Shown here: one piece after another, positions 6,064 through 13,449 of the stretch
How positions within the stretch are numbered: position 1 is the stretch's first letter
Layout of the letters: each line of letters begins with the position of its first letter
Virus record (IMG/VR): IMGVR_UViG_3300006752_000035
Coordinates: 1 to 54,590 of that record
Length of the DNA: 54,590 bases
Strand: one strand, 5' to 3'
Origin: a virus
The notes under the pieces: generated by a model
What the model was told of the DNA's origin: nothing
What the model saw: the letters and a program-made list of their open reading frames with translations, nothing else
The model's database searches: none
Translations under genes and position numbers: made by a program

Positions 6064-6140
6064 GCGGCTGTAACTCAGCTGGATAGAGTACCTGGCTACG
6101 AACCAGGAAGTCAGGAGTTCGAATCTCTTCAGCCGCGCCA
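6064..6140 (+). tRNA. tRNA-Arg (ACG)
   Basis: A 77-nt cloverleaf. The acceptor GCGGCTG pairs with CAGCCGC, and the D-arm is GCTG-type. The anticodon stem CCTGG/CCAGG has loop CTACGAA, anticodon ACG, whose first base would be edited to inosine by host TadA. The T-arm has AGTTCGA, with an encoded GCCA end. It has its own consensus promoter. Confidence 0.95.
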
Positions 6141-6153
6141 GTTAAATATACAC

Positions 6154-6675
6154 ATGTTCAGAACTGGATTTTACAACGACAAAGCATGTATGGTATTAAT
6201 ACCCAAGAATGCAAGTACAGCAATCTCTACATATATTGCTTGGAAACCCACCGACTATAAAGCTATCAACAGAAGAACATACATTGCTGTTTTTAGAGAT
6301 CCAGTAGACAGATGGATCAGTGGAGCAACCGAGTATCTTTGGCGTGGACAAAACTTTGACGGATTAGACATTACTACTGTGGATCTTGATCGTATACACC
6401 TAGACAAGCATACTGCTCCCCAACATACATTTATAGACATGTTAGACCCCAAAAGAACAAAGCTCTATCCGTTCGGACCTGATGTTCTCAAACAACTACA
6501 GGATGACTGGAATTGCTTCAGATCTACTGCACATATTAATATAGTAAACACTATAAACACCAATGAATCTAAGATTAAAGTTAGAGATTATGTAGTTGCT
6601 AATGCAAACTTCAATAAAATCAATGACTTTTACGCCAAAGATTTAGAGATATTTCGGTTGACAACTAGCACATAG
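6154..6675 (+). CDS. Sulfotransferase-like protein
   Basis: The frame runs back through the tRNA, so the start is placed at the ATG at 6154, 13 bases after the tRNA-Arg CCA (173 residues). No ribosome site is visible. IPKNAST at residues 16-22 resembles the 5'-phosphosulfate-binding loop. FRDPVDRWISG at 47-57 resembles the 3'-phosphate-binding motif of PAPS-dependent sulfotransferases (Sulfotransfer_2 type). It is shorter than most members. It may sulfate a host-surface or phage glycan. It is probably cotranscribed with tRNA-Arg from the promoter at 6026. The last codons contain the -35 box of the next promoter. Confidence 0.75.
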   Translation: MFRTGFYNDKACMVLIPKNASTAISTYIAWKPTDYKAINRRTYIAVFRDPVDRWISGATEYLWRGQNFDGLDITTVDLDRIHLDKHTAPQHTFIDMLDPKRTKLYPFGPDVLKQLQDDWNCFRSTAHINIVNTINTNESKIKVRDYVVANANFNKINDFYAKDLEIFRLTTST

Positions 6676-6685
6676 ATGCTATAAT
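6658..6685 (+). promoter_or_regulatory. Consensus sigma-70-type promoter
   Basis: TTGACA (6658-6663), 16 bp, TATAAT (6680-6685). It shares the ATGCTATAAT context with the promoter at 14610. It overlaps the 3' end of the sulfotransferase gene and drives the phosphoesterase, SWIM and ligase operon. Confidence 0.85.
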
Positions 6686-6717
6686 AGTTATATTAATTAG
6701 GCAAAGAGGCGCATAAC

Positions 6718-7227
6718 ATGGCAAAAACTTTTGTAATAAGTGATACTCACTTTAATCACGCAAACATCTTGGAGTTTAAAGACTACCTTGGTAAGCCATG
6801 TCGTGAGTTTGATTCCGTACAGCAAATGAACGAAGCAATGATGGACAACTGGGTAAGTGTTGTTAGTCCAGAAGATACTGTTATCCACTGTGGTGATGTA
6901 TTATTTGGTAATGACAAAGTAGACTGGTTGACTGCAAACTTTGCAAAGTTACCTGGCAAGAAAAGACTTGTTATTGGTAATCACGACAATGTAAAATACC
7001 TTGCTCCGTTCTTCAAAGACATTCAATTGTGGATCGACATGCCGGGCTTTATCTTTACTCACACTCCGTTGCACGAAAGCACACTTGCTGAAAAGCATAG
7101 GTTTACAGAGCCTAAGTTAAATGTTCACGGACACATACACACTAACCCTTCACCCGAAGGACCATACAAGTGCGTTTGTGTTGAGCAGATTAACTACACT
7201 CCAATAAACATTGAGGAGTTAGTATGA
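6718..7227 (+). CDS. Calcineurin-like metallophosphoesterase
   Basis: A 169-residue protein with the complete two-metal phosphoesterase motif set: SDTH (Asp9, His11), GDV (Asp60), GNHD (Asn88, His89), HTP (His115) and GHIH (His138, His140). These enzymes hydrolyse phosphomonoesters or phosphodiesters. The size fits single-domain YfcE-like members common in phages. The substrate cannot be read from sequence. AAAGAGGCG precedes the ATG. The gene overlaps the SWIM gene by ATGA and is therefore coupled to the ligase operon, so a nucleic-acid end-processing role is plausible but inferred. Confidence 0.9.
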   Translation: MAKTFVISDTHFNHANILEFKDYLGKPCREFDSVQQMNEAMMDNWVSVVSPEDTVIHCGDVLFGNDKVDWLTANFAKLPGKKRLVIGNHDNVKYLAPFFKDIQLWIDMPGFIFTHTPLHESTLAEKHRFTEPKLNVHGHIHTNPSPEGPYKCVCVEQINYTPINIEELV

Positions 7228-7448
7228 GCAAGTACAAAGCAAAATACCTAAAGCCTACCATCTTTAAGTCTAAGGACCATTGGATGGTAGGTGTTGTATG
7301 GCCTGTGAAAGGCAGTAAGGATAACGAATACAGCGTAGAATTGCACAACGAAGGATTTACTTGCGATTGTGCAGGCTTTACGTTTAGAGGACAATGTAAA
7401 CACACTAAACAAATTTTGGACAAAGTTCAAGGGGCTATGGCATGGTAA
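7224..7448 (+). CDS. SWIM-type zinc-finger protein
   Basis: A 74-residue protein with the SWIM signature CxC-x8-CxH (Cys47, Cys49, Cys58, His60) after a short beta-rich N-terminal part. SWIM fingers bind nucleic acid or protein. It overlaps the phosphoesterase (ATGA) and the ligase (7 bases), so all three are probably made together. A role as a DNA-repair or ligase partner is inferred from context only. Confidence 0.85.
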   Translation: MSKYKAKYLKPTIFKSKDHWMVGVVWPVKGSKDNEYSVELHNEGFTCDCAGFTFRGQCKHTKQILDKVQGAMAW

Positions 7449-8752
7449 GAACACAACCACAAGATATAATTGCACAGTTAGAAGCAGACAACAGCAAACT
7501 GGCTAAACAAGCAATACTAAAAGCAGCATTTGACGAAGGACTAACAGAGTTCTTTGAAGGCTTAAAAATGGCACTTGACCCACTTGTTACATTTGGTGTA
7601 AAACAAGTTCCAGAGCGTACAGATGTGCTTACAGGACAAGGACTGGCTTGGGAAACATTTGTTGAACTAGCAATGAATCTTGCAGGACGTAAACTTACAG
7701 GCCACGCCGCTCGTGATGCAATTGAACTAGCAATGAGTGTTGCTACTACTGAACAATGGAATGGATTTTATAGACGTATCTTAATTAAAGACTTGCGTTG
7801 TGGTGTAAGCGAAAAGACAGTAAACAAGGCAGCACCAGGAACGGTTCCTGTATTCACTTGTAGTCTAGCACATGACTCGGCTAAGCATGAAAAGAAAATG
7901 GTTGGCAAAAAGCAAATAGAAATTAAACTAGATGGTGTGCGTGTTATTACAATTATACGTGGCAACAAAGTAGAGATGTTTAGTCGTAACGGAAAACAGT
8001 TTCATAACTTTGGACACATCATTGCAGAGATCGAAGCAGTAATTAAAGATCATCCTGTGCCTTATCCGCTCGTATTAGACGGCGAAGTAATGAGTGCCAA
8101 CTTCCAAGACCTTATGAAGCAAGTACATCGTAAAGACGGTAAGCAATCTACTGATGCTGTACTACACTTATTTGACACTGTTCCACTAGGATGTTTTATG
8201 GATGGTAGTTGGGATAAGCCACAGAGCTTTAGAAGCCTTATTACTAAGCATTGGGTACAGGACCATGCAAGCGTCTTAGAGCACGTACAAGCGTTGGACT
8301 GGGAAGATGTTGACTTGGACACACCCGAAGGACAAGAACGCTTTGTAGCGTTAAATAAAGCGGCTGTAGACGGTGGTTACGAAGGCGTTATGATTAAGGA
8401 CGTCGATGCACCGTATGAGTGTAAGCGAACACATGCTTGGCTTAAAGCAAAACCATTTATAGAAGTAACATTGGAGGTTATTGATGTTGAAGAAGGTACT
8501 GGCCGGAATGAAGGCAGACTTGGAGCAATTGTCTGCAAAGGAATCGACGACGGTAAAGATATTTGCGTTAATGTCGGTAGTGGGTTCACTGATGTTCATA
8601 GGGACGAGTATTGGGATCATCGTAATGCTCTTGTTGGCAATCTTGTAGAAGTAAGAGCTGACGCTGTAACACAAAACCAAGACGGAACATATAGTTTACG
8701 TTTTCCGAGATTTAAAACTTTTAGAGGCTTTGAGCCCGGAGAGAAAATATAA
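7442..8752 (+). CDS. 30: ATP-dependent DNA ligase (T4 gp30-like)
   Basis: A 436-residue protein of nucleotidyltransferase-ligase architecture. The N-terminal helical DNA-binding domain is about 1-150. Motif I IKLDGVR has nucleophile Lys162. Motif III is VLDGEV (Glu215), followed by LHLFD, motif IV GVMIKD, motif V WLKAKP, and a C-terminal OB-fold (about 340-436) with GRLGAIVCKG. The length is near T4 ligase (487), somewhat shorter. It seals nicks in replication and repair. The stop overlaps the next ATG. It is driven by the promoter at 6658. Confidence 0.93.
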   Translation: MVRTQPQDIIAQLEADNSKLAKQAILKAAFDEGLTEFFEGLKMALDPLVTFGVKQVPERTDVLTGQGLAWETFVELAMNLAGRKLTGHAARDAIELAMSVATTEQWNGFYRRILIKDLRCGVSEKTVNKAAPGTVPVFTCSLAHDSAKHEKKMVGKKQIEIKLDGVRVITIIRGNKVEMFSRNGKQFHNFGHIIAEIEAVIKDHPVPYPLVLDGEVMSANFQDLMKQVHRKDGKQSTDAVLHLFDTVPLGCFMDGSWDKPQSFRSLITKHWVQDHASVLEHVQALDWEDVDLDTPEGQERFVALNKAAVDGGYEGVMIKDVDAPYECKRTHAWLKAKPFIEVTLEVIDVEEGTGRNEGRLGAIVCKGIDDGKDICVNVGSGFTDVHRDEYWDHRNALVGNLVEVRADAVTQNQDGTYSLRFPRFKTFRGFEPGEKI

Positions 8753-8934
8753 TGTTTGGATTATTTAAAAAAGACCCAAAGAAAAAACTTCAAGCGCAAT
8801 ACGAAAAGTTATTGTATGAAGCAATGGTACTACAACGTAATGGCGACATTATGGGTTACTCAATGTTAACTAAAGAAGCAAATGAAGTGTATGATCAAAT
8901 TGTACAATTAACTGCCGAGGAAACAAATGGGTAA
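8752..8934 (+). CDS. Small DUF6435/Lacal_2735-like protein (60 aa)
   Basis: A 60-residue helical, basic protein beginning MFGLFKKDPKKKLQ. That start, followed by QYEKLLYEAMVLQRNGD and a second helix, is the pattern I know from the small bacterial family DUF6435 (Lacal_2735), whose function is unknown. It shares its A with the ligase stop (TAATG). Confidence 0.7.
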   Translation: MFGLFKKDPKKKLQAQYEKLLYEAMVLQRNGDIMGYSMLTKEANEVYDQIVQLTAEETNG

Positions 8935-9028
8935 TTTTGAACTATTATTTGTTAGTTTATTAGTTGTTACATGGGCCTCATATGGAATTCATGTAATAAA
9001 AGAATTTATTAGAAACCACGTTGATTAG
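8927..9028 (+). CDS. Single-span membrane peptide (33 aa)
   Basis: A 33-codon frame overlapping the previous gene by 8 bases. A hydrophobic segment (ELLFVSLLVVTWASYGI) is followed by a short basic tail. It fills the gap between two clear genes and ends 10 bases before the next start. Function unknown. Confidence 0.45.
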   Translation: MGNFELLFVSLLVVTWASYGIHVIKEFIRNHVD

Positions 9029-9038
9029 GAGAAAGGAA

Positions 9039-9449
9039 ATGATACAACCAAGTTTAAAAAAGCCAAGTCTATTTAGACGAACTACAATGCGCCTTGTTGC
9101 TGGCTGGAGGCGAGTAATGGACGTCAAATACAATCCATTAAAATACATACCAGACCCAAGTTTGCAAACATATTTCATGTTGGTATTGTTTACTATATGG
9201 AGCGTGTTCTTTGGCTTCTTAGCCGCAAACTACTTAGGATTTTTTGGATACAATACTGTAGTAAGTATTATCATCCATATGGCTATTCTTGTACCACTGG
9301 CAATGACTAATGCTATCTTTGTTGATGCAGAACGTGACGGCCACAAATGGTTAAAAGAATGGAAGTCAGAACAATCAAGATACAACTTAGTTGTTAACAG
9401 ACTTAAAACTAAGAACTTAACTATTTGGAACCCTAACAAAGAGGCTTAG
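9039..9449 (+). CDS. Two-span membrane protein, paralogue of the gene at 4990
   Basis: The ATG at 9039 is chosen over the TTG at 9021 because AGGAGAAAGGAA lies directly upstream. This gives 136 residues: a basic N-terminus, NPLKYIPDPSLQTYFM, two hydrophobic segments (about 48-68 and 72-95), and a charged C-terminal tail. The NPLxxIPDxS entry and two-span layout match the protein at 4990, which suggests duplication and divergence. Function unknown. Confidence 0.7.
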   Translation: MIQPSLKKPSLFRRTTMRLVAGWRRVMDVKYNPLKYIPDPSLQTYFMLVLFTIWSVFFGFLAANYLGFFGYNTVVSIIIHMAILVPLAMTNAIFVDAERDGHKWLKEWKSEQSRYNLVVNRLKTKNLTIWNPNKEA

Positions 9450-9450
9450 A

Positions 9451-9687
9451 ATGAAAAACATTATGTATTTCTTAAAATGGAACTTTACAGATATGCAACC
9501 TTATTCAAAACGAATGATAGCATATTTTGCGATTGCAATTTTAGGTACTATATTTGTTCATGAAGATTTATTCTTTCTTGCACCAATATTAATCTTCGTT
9601 GACCTTACGCAAGACATTGTTCGTTCACGTTATCAAGACTATAAGAACGAACAAAAGCAAATTTTAGACGACCTGTCTAAAAACTAA
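9451..9687 (+). CDS. Small membrane protein (78 aa)
   Basis: A 78-residue product with a hydrophobic region at about 22-52 (MIAYFAIAILGTIF, then LFFLAPILIFVDL) and a charged, helical C-terminus. It starts one base after the previous stop and overlaps the next by TAATG. No family recognised. Confidence 0.65.
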   Translation: MKNIMYFLKWNFTDMQPYSKRMIAYFAIAILGTIFVHEDLFFLAPILIFVDLTQDIVRSRYQDYKNEQKQILDDLSKN

Positions 9688-9923
9688 TGGATCAATACGT
9701 ACTATATTCGTTTAATATGGGCGATGTAGAGGACCCCGACCTCTACGTTGCTTCGCCTATATACGAGTGGCAACAAACTCCTGAAGGCAAGTTTTGTATG
9801 GAGAACGGTGCTGACATAAAATACCACATTAGACCAGATGATTATAGCTACGGGTATAAAGTACAAATAACCGGACAGCTAGAACCTAAACATGCAACCT
9901 GGCTAATGTTAAAAAAAACTTGA
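9687..9923 (+). CDS. Unknown soluble protein (78 aa)
   Basis: A 78-residue alpha/beta-looking product (DQYVLYSFNMGDVEDPDLYVASPIYEWQ in segments, then HIRPDDYSYGYKVQITGQLEP). No membrane span. The last codons overlap the -35 box of the promoter at 9920, so it ends the operon that began at 6658. Confidence 0.6.
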   Translation: MDQYVLYSFNMGDVEDPDLYVASPIYEWQQTPEGKFCMENGADIKYHIRPDDYSYGYKVQITGQLEPKHATWLMLKKT

Positions 9924-9948
9924 CATTTGGTAATTACGACTATATACT
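9920..9948 (+). promoter_or_regulatory. Sigma-70-type promoter
   Basis: TTGACA (9920-9925), 17 bp, TATACT (9943-9948). The start would be near 9955. A short leader with CAAGGATT precedes the ATG at 9979. Confidence 0.82.
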
Positions 9949-9978
9949 AGTGAAATAAATTAAACGCAAGGATTAAAG

Positions 9979-11274
9979 ATGGCACTTCCAAAGACGAAAA
10001 AACGTAAAGCAACAAGAGCCGCACCTCGTATTCAACGTGGAGCAAAACTCAAAGAACCTACTTGGGATGGTTTGGAGGAGATGACAGGCGAACAAATTCA
10101 TAAGCATCGTAGACATACACACAATTGGTACTATGAACATTTTAAGCCAGCAGATTTGTATGCGTATGTTCCTAAATGGATGGAACAAAACGATTACACT
10201 AAAGAAGAAATTAAGCACATGAAGGCTGCTCCTAACAGTTGCTTGAGCATTACAGGCGGCATTGTAGCACGTATGGACATGCTAGGTGCTCCGAGATTAA
10301 ATGACAAGGAAGCGGCACATTGGGAGAGCTTGAAAGGAACAAGCGGCGATCTTAAATGTCATATTGAAGGCTTTCTAAAAGGTAAAATTAAAAAAGCTAT
10401 TGAAATTGGAAGTGAAGTAGTTGAAGTAAAAGAGAGCGAAGAAGTAAAAACCAAGAAGAAGTATGTTCCAACAATTCAAGAACGTATCCGAGATCAAGCT
10501 ATTGAAATGTCAGAGCCACTTGATGAATGGTTAGACACATGGCACACTGACGCAAAGAAATTTGATCCTAATGGTTTTGATTTTAAGGCACACTTTAGAA
10601 AAGTACAGCCTACACAAGCACATGCTCGTAAGATGCGTACATTTTGGGAAAACGAACTAATAGACTTTAAAGAGCTTGATAGATATCCAACTGCTGGACA
10701 GTTGAAGAAAATGAGCGAACATGAACAAGACATGTGGGAGCAACTTAAAGAAGGCTATGCACATCTTAAGAAATCAGAGATTGCAAAGTTTCGTAAAGCA
10801 GTTGATACAATAACTGGTGAATTAGACTTTATTATTGATCAAGCAAAAGCAACACGTAAGCCACGTAAGCCTAAACAACGTAGTGCTACTAAAGTAGTTG
10901 AGAAGCTGAAGTTTAGTAAAGCAGATAGCAAGTATTCACTAGCAAGTATTGATCCTACACTTATTGTTGGAGCAAATGAACTTTGGGTGTTTAATGTTAA
11001 GACACGTAAGCTAGGTAAGTATGTCGCAGAAAATATTGATCCTAAAGGTCTACAGCGTGACGGTACAGGACTAAGTGTTAAAGGTACAACTATTATTGGA
11101 TTTGATGAAAGTCAAAGTATTCAAAAGACTCTACGTAAACCCCCTGAGCAACTTAAAAACTTTAAATCAGCAGGTAAAGTTGCACTACGTAAGTTTTTAG
11201 ATGAGATTCCAACTACAGATACCAAGCTCAATGGGAGGTGCAACCCTGATACGGTGCTTCTAAAGGTATCTTGA
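9979..11274 (+). CDS. Large basic conserved phage protein, unknown function
   Basis: A 431-residue soluble protein. A very basic N-terminus (PKTKKRKATRAAPRIQRG) suggests nucleic-acid contact. Helical segments follow, with Trp/His-rich motifs (HKHRRHTHNWYYEHF; EWLDTWHTDAKKFDPNGFDF). There is a Lys/Arg/Pro linker at about 296-312. The C-terminal beta-rich domain (about 320-431) contains LIVGANELWVFNVKTRKLG. It resembles unnamed conserved proteins of T4-like marine phages. It has its own promoter (9920). The stop overlaps the late-promoter-like octamer at 11273. Confidence 0.75.
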   Translation: MALPKTKKRKATRAAPRIQRGAKLKEPTWDGLEEMTGEQIHKHRRHTHNWYYEHFKPADLYAYVPKWMEQNDYTKEEIKHMKAAPNSCLSITGGIVARMDMLGAPRLNDKEAAHWESLKGTSGDLKCHIEGFLKGKIKKAIEIGSEVVEVKESEEVKTKKKYVPTIQERIRDQAIEMSEPLDEWLDTWHTDAKKFDPNGFDFKAHFRKVQPTQAHARKMRTFWENELIDFKELDRYPTAGQLKKMSEHEQDMWEQLKEGYAHLKKSEIAKFRKAVDTITGELDFIIDQAKATRKPRKPKQRSATKVVEKLKFSKADSKYSLASIDPTLIVGANELWVFNVKTRKLGKYVAENIDPKGLQRDGTGLSVKGTTIIGFDESQSIQKTLRKPPEQLKNFKSAGKVALRKFLDEIPTTDTKLNGRCNPDTVLLKVS

Positions 11275-11280
11275 TAAATA
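11273..11280 (+). promoter_or_regulatory. Candidate late promoter (GATAAATA)
   Basis: GATAAATAC overlaps the stop of the previous gene. It has the same GATAAATAC core as the site at 51073. The predicted start (about 11287) coincides with the ATG of the fibre-like gene, so the message would be nearly leaderless, or the true start codon is elsewhere. Confidence 0.4.
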
Positions 11281-11285
11281 CTTGT

Positions 11286-12428
11286 ATGAAGAACAAATCA
11301 GTTGACCCGATAACATTAAAACATTCGCAAGAAGGTTTGATACAGTTAGCAGAGTTGCTAGGAGAACTAGCAAACAAGCCTAACGAAGTCAAACCCAATG
11401 TAGATGATATTCCCCAGGGCGGAATAAACGGAAGCAAAATCAACGGCGGAACAATAACTAATTTTAGTTCAGTCGGTATTAAAGATAATGCTACAAAATT
11501 AACAGTACTAGTTGATGACAATGGTATTACTACAGATAAAATAGACGTTGATTACATCGAAGGTAACACTTCAGTAAACGGCAGCTTAACTATTGACGGT
11601 GATATTACAGTACGTAAAATTTATGCAGACGAAATAGCAGGTGATCTAAGGAACAGTTCTTCAAAATCCTTAGAGTTTAGTGCTAGTGACGGAAGTGTTT
11701 ATAACAAAGGCTTGCTATGGCAAGGCAAAGGCGTAGTAACCAAACAGTTAGTATTAAAAAATAATCCTGATAGATTATGGTCAAGTGTTAGTTTTGATAT
11801 CTCAAAAGATGGTGCATATCACATAGGTGGTGAAGCAGTATTATCAGCTACAGGCTTAGGCAACAGCGTTAGAGATAGTAAGTTACGCTCAGTAGGAACA
11901 CTAGACGGACTTGATGTAGCAGGACATGTTGCATTTGGTGATGGCTTTAGATATAATGTTGAAACTGATAGACTCGGATTAGGCACAGAACAACCCAACG
12001 GCAATCTTGCAATACAAGGTTGGGCAAGTGAATTTATAATTGATGTAGACGACACTGACATAAGTGTTGGAGCATTTAGTAATTCAGGCTTGCATTTAAT
12101 CACAGACAATACACCAAGAATTAGTATCGCTAAAACAGGCAAAATTGAATTTGGCATTAGAGGATCAAACTCTGCAGACGTAAACATACACGGCAAACTA
12201 GGCGTGGGCGTAACAACAGTAGATGATGTTTCTATAGAATCTAACGGTCCAGTTAGGTTCGAAGGCAAAAAGTTTGCAGTAGCAGGTAATGTTCCAGAAG
12301 CGGGTAGCTGGAACAAAGGTGATATAGTTTGGAACTCAGACCCAAGACCAACATCATACGTTGGCTGGATTTGTGTTAAGAGTGGTACTCCAGGTGACTG
12401 GAAAACTTTTGGCGCAATTTCAGTATAA
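11286..12428 (+). CDS. Tail-fibre-like virion protein (380 aa)
   Basis: The start is placed at the ATG at 11286, since the frame otherwise opens at a TTG overlapping the previous gene. After a helical N-terminus (about 1-35) the rest is Gly/Ser/Asp/Thr-rich beta structure typical of trimeric phage fibres (GGINGSKINGGTITN; NVDYIEGNTSVNGSLTIDGDI type repeats). The C-terminus has SWNKGDIVWNSDPRP and GWICVKSGTPG, a pattern common at fibre C-termini. It is probably a fibre or baseplate appendage. No host-range domain can be named. Confidence 0.7.
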   Translation: MKNKSVDPITLKHSQEGLIQLAELLGELANKPNEVKPNVDDIPQGGINGSKINGGTITNFSSVGIKDNATKLTVLVDDNGITTDKIDVDYIEGNTSVNGSLTIDGDITVRKIYADEIAGDLRNSSSKSLEFSASDGSVYNKGLLWQGKGVVTKQLVLKNNPDRLWSSVSFDISKDGAYHIGGEAVLSATGLGNSVRDSKLRSVGTLDGLDVAGHVAFGDGFRYNVETDRLGLGTEQPNGNLAIQGWASEFIIDVDDTDISVGAFSNSGLHLITDNTPRISIAKTGKIEFGIRGSNSADVNIHGKLGVGVTTVDDVSIESNGPVRFEGKKFAVAGNVPEAGSWNKGDIVWNSDPRPTSYVGWICVKSGTPGDWKTFGAISV

Positions 12429-12459
12429 TATCTTATAATATTACTCAAAGTAACCCTTA

Positions 12460-12467
12460 AATAAATA
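12460..12467 (+). promoter_or_regulatory. Candidate late promoter (AATAAATA)
   Basis: AATAAATAG lies 42 bases before the TTG start at 12509. The leader contains a small hairpin, AGGCA-taatt-TGCCT (12477-12491), placed just before the ribosome site. Confidence 0.45.
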
Positions 12468-12508
12468 GTAGTACAGAGGCATAATTTGCCTGTGTAAGGG
12501 AGATAAAT

Positions 12509-12823
12509 TTGGAAAACAAATACGTAAAAGAGGCAAGATACTGGAAATATGCGGCATGGACAATGCCATTCGTCGCGTTAGCAGTTTTGGTAGGCGAAAT
12601 TATTTTAGGGCATAAACAAGAACAAGCAATCACGTCGATGATTATCATTACGACCTTTGTCACAACCAGTGTATTTTGGTGGTGGTGGTCACTAAATAAA
12701 ATTGTATACATGATAAAAAAGTCTGATGAAGTAAGAGACGATTTTATTGAAGTTAAAAAGCAATTACAAGAGATAAAAGAGAATGTGGTCAATAGGCAAC
12801 GGGCAGAGTCGAGCATCGATTGA
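12509..12823 (+). CDS. Membrane protein with C-terminal coiled coil, TTG start
   Basis: A 104-residue product using a TTG start, supported by GGGAG six bases upstream and by no ATG before residue 18. There are two hydrophobic segments (about 15-33 and 44-66; the second includes FWWWWSL). A charged helix (KKSDEVRDDFIEVKKQLQEI) likely faces the cytoplasm. It overlaps the next gene by 41 bases. Function unknown; the layout is that of small holin-like or accessory membrane proteins. Confidence 0.6.
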   Translation: MENKYVKEARYWKYAAWTMPFVALAVLVGEIILGHKQEQAITSMIIITTFVTTSVFWWWWSLNKIVYMIKKSDEVRDDFIEVKKQLQEIKENVVNRQRAESSID

Positions 12824-13379
12824 TATAAATCAATTAGGCGGCCCCAAGGTAGGATGTAATGCAATTTGGCGAGATTATTCTACTGATCATCTAATATGCT
12901 GCGACAAGCGTATGATGAACGAAACCCTCAAAGGTAACGTAAATACACATTCAATAATATACACAAGAGAAGATTGGTACGACAGGTTTGCACAACCTGG
13001 TGTTCATAAGTTGCCGCCATTACCTTATAAAGGCAGTGAACGAGCAGACGAACCCTTTCATTGGGGAAGCGGACCTTATGCTGTTCTTGTTGCTTCTATG
13101 TTTGCAAAAGAAGGATATGTAAATTTAATTGGTTTTGATTTGTATAGTGATGATAAACTAGTTAACAACATATACAAAGACACGCCTAACTACTCAGTCT
13201 CATCCAAACGAGCAGTTGATCCACGCTATTGGGTACACCAAACAGCAAAGATATTCAAGTGCTTTCCTAAATTAAAATTTACTATATATCAACTAGACAA
13301 CTGGGAGTTGCCAAAAGCCTGGAATTATCCTAATGTTTCGGTTGACACAATAAGTAACATACGTTATAATAGTTTATAA
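12783..13379 (+). CDS. Rossmann-type protein (DUF115/MptE-like, possibly sialyltransferase-like)
   Basis: A 198-residue protein. The N-terminus WSIGNGQSRASIDINQLG, followed by GCNAIWRDY and DHLICCDKRM, is the glycine-rich opening and D-rich pattern that I associate with phage DUF115/MptE-like proteins, which have a Rossmann-like fold related to some nucleotide-sugar enzymes. A second core motif is NLIGFDLYS at about 116-124. With a glycosyltransferase gene two genes on, a role in glycan or cofactor synthesis is plausible but unproven. Its end contains the promoter of the next gene. Confidence 0.6.
   Translation: MWSIGNGQSRASIDINQLGGPKVGCNAIWRDYSTDHLICCDKRMMNETLKGNVNTHSIIYTREDWYDRFAQPGVHKLPPLPYKGSERADEPFHWGSGPYAVLVASMFAKEGYVNLIGFDLYSDDKLVNNIYKDTPNYSVSSKRAVDPRYWVHQTAKIFKCFPKLKFTIYQLDNWELPKAWNYPNVSVDTISNIRYNSL
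13342..13370 (+). promoter_or_regulatory. Consensus sigma-70 promoter
   Basis: TTGACA (13342-13347), 17 bp, TATAAT (13365-13370): a full consensus match. It overlaps the 3' end of the previous gene. A 70-base leader and AGGAG precede the ATG at 13450. Confidence 0.87.
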
Positions 13380-13449
13380 CATATAGGTCTTAGCGTCAAC
13401 CCTTCTAACTCTGCCGCTCATATTAACTTATAACCTAACAGGAGATACT

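Noticed and set aside
6046-6153. N-terminal extension of the sulfotransferase frame
   Set aside because: The extension covers the promoter -10 box and the entire tRNA-Arg; the ATG at 6154 starts just before the first family motif.
11819-12448. A 209-codon minus-strand frame opposite the fibre-like gene
   Set aside because: Ser/Pro/Leu/Thr-rich composition typical of the reverse of a Gly/Asp-rich fibre gene, with no ribosome site; a shadow.
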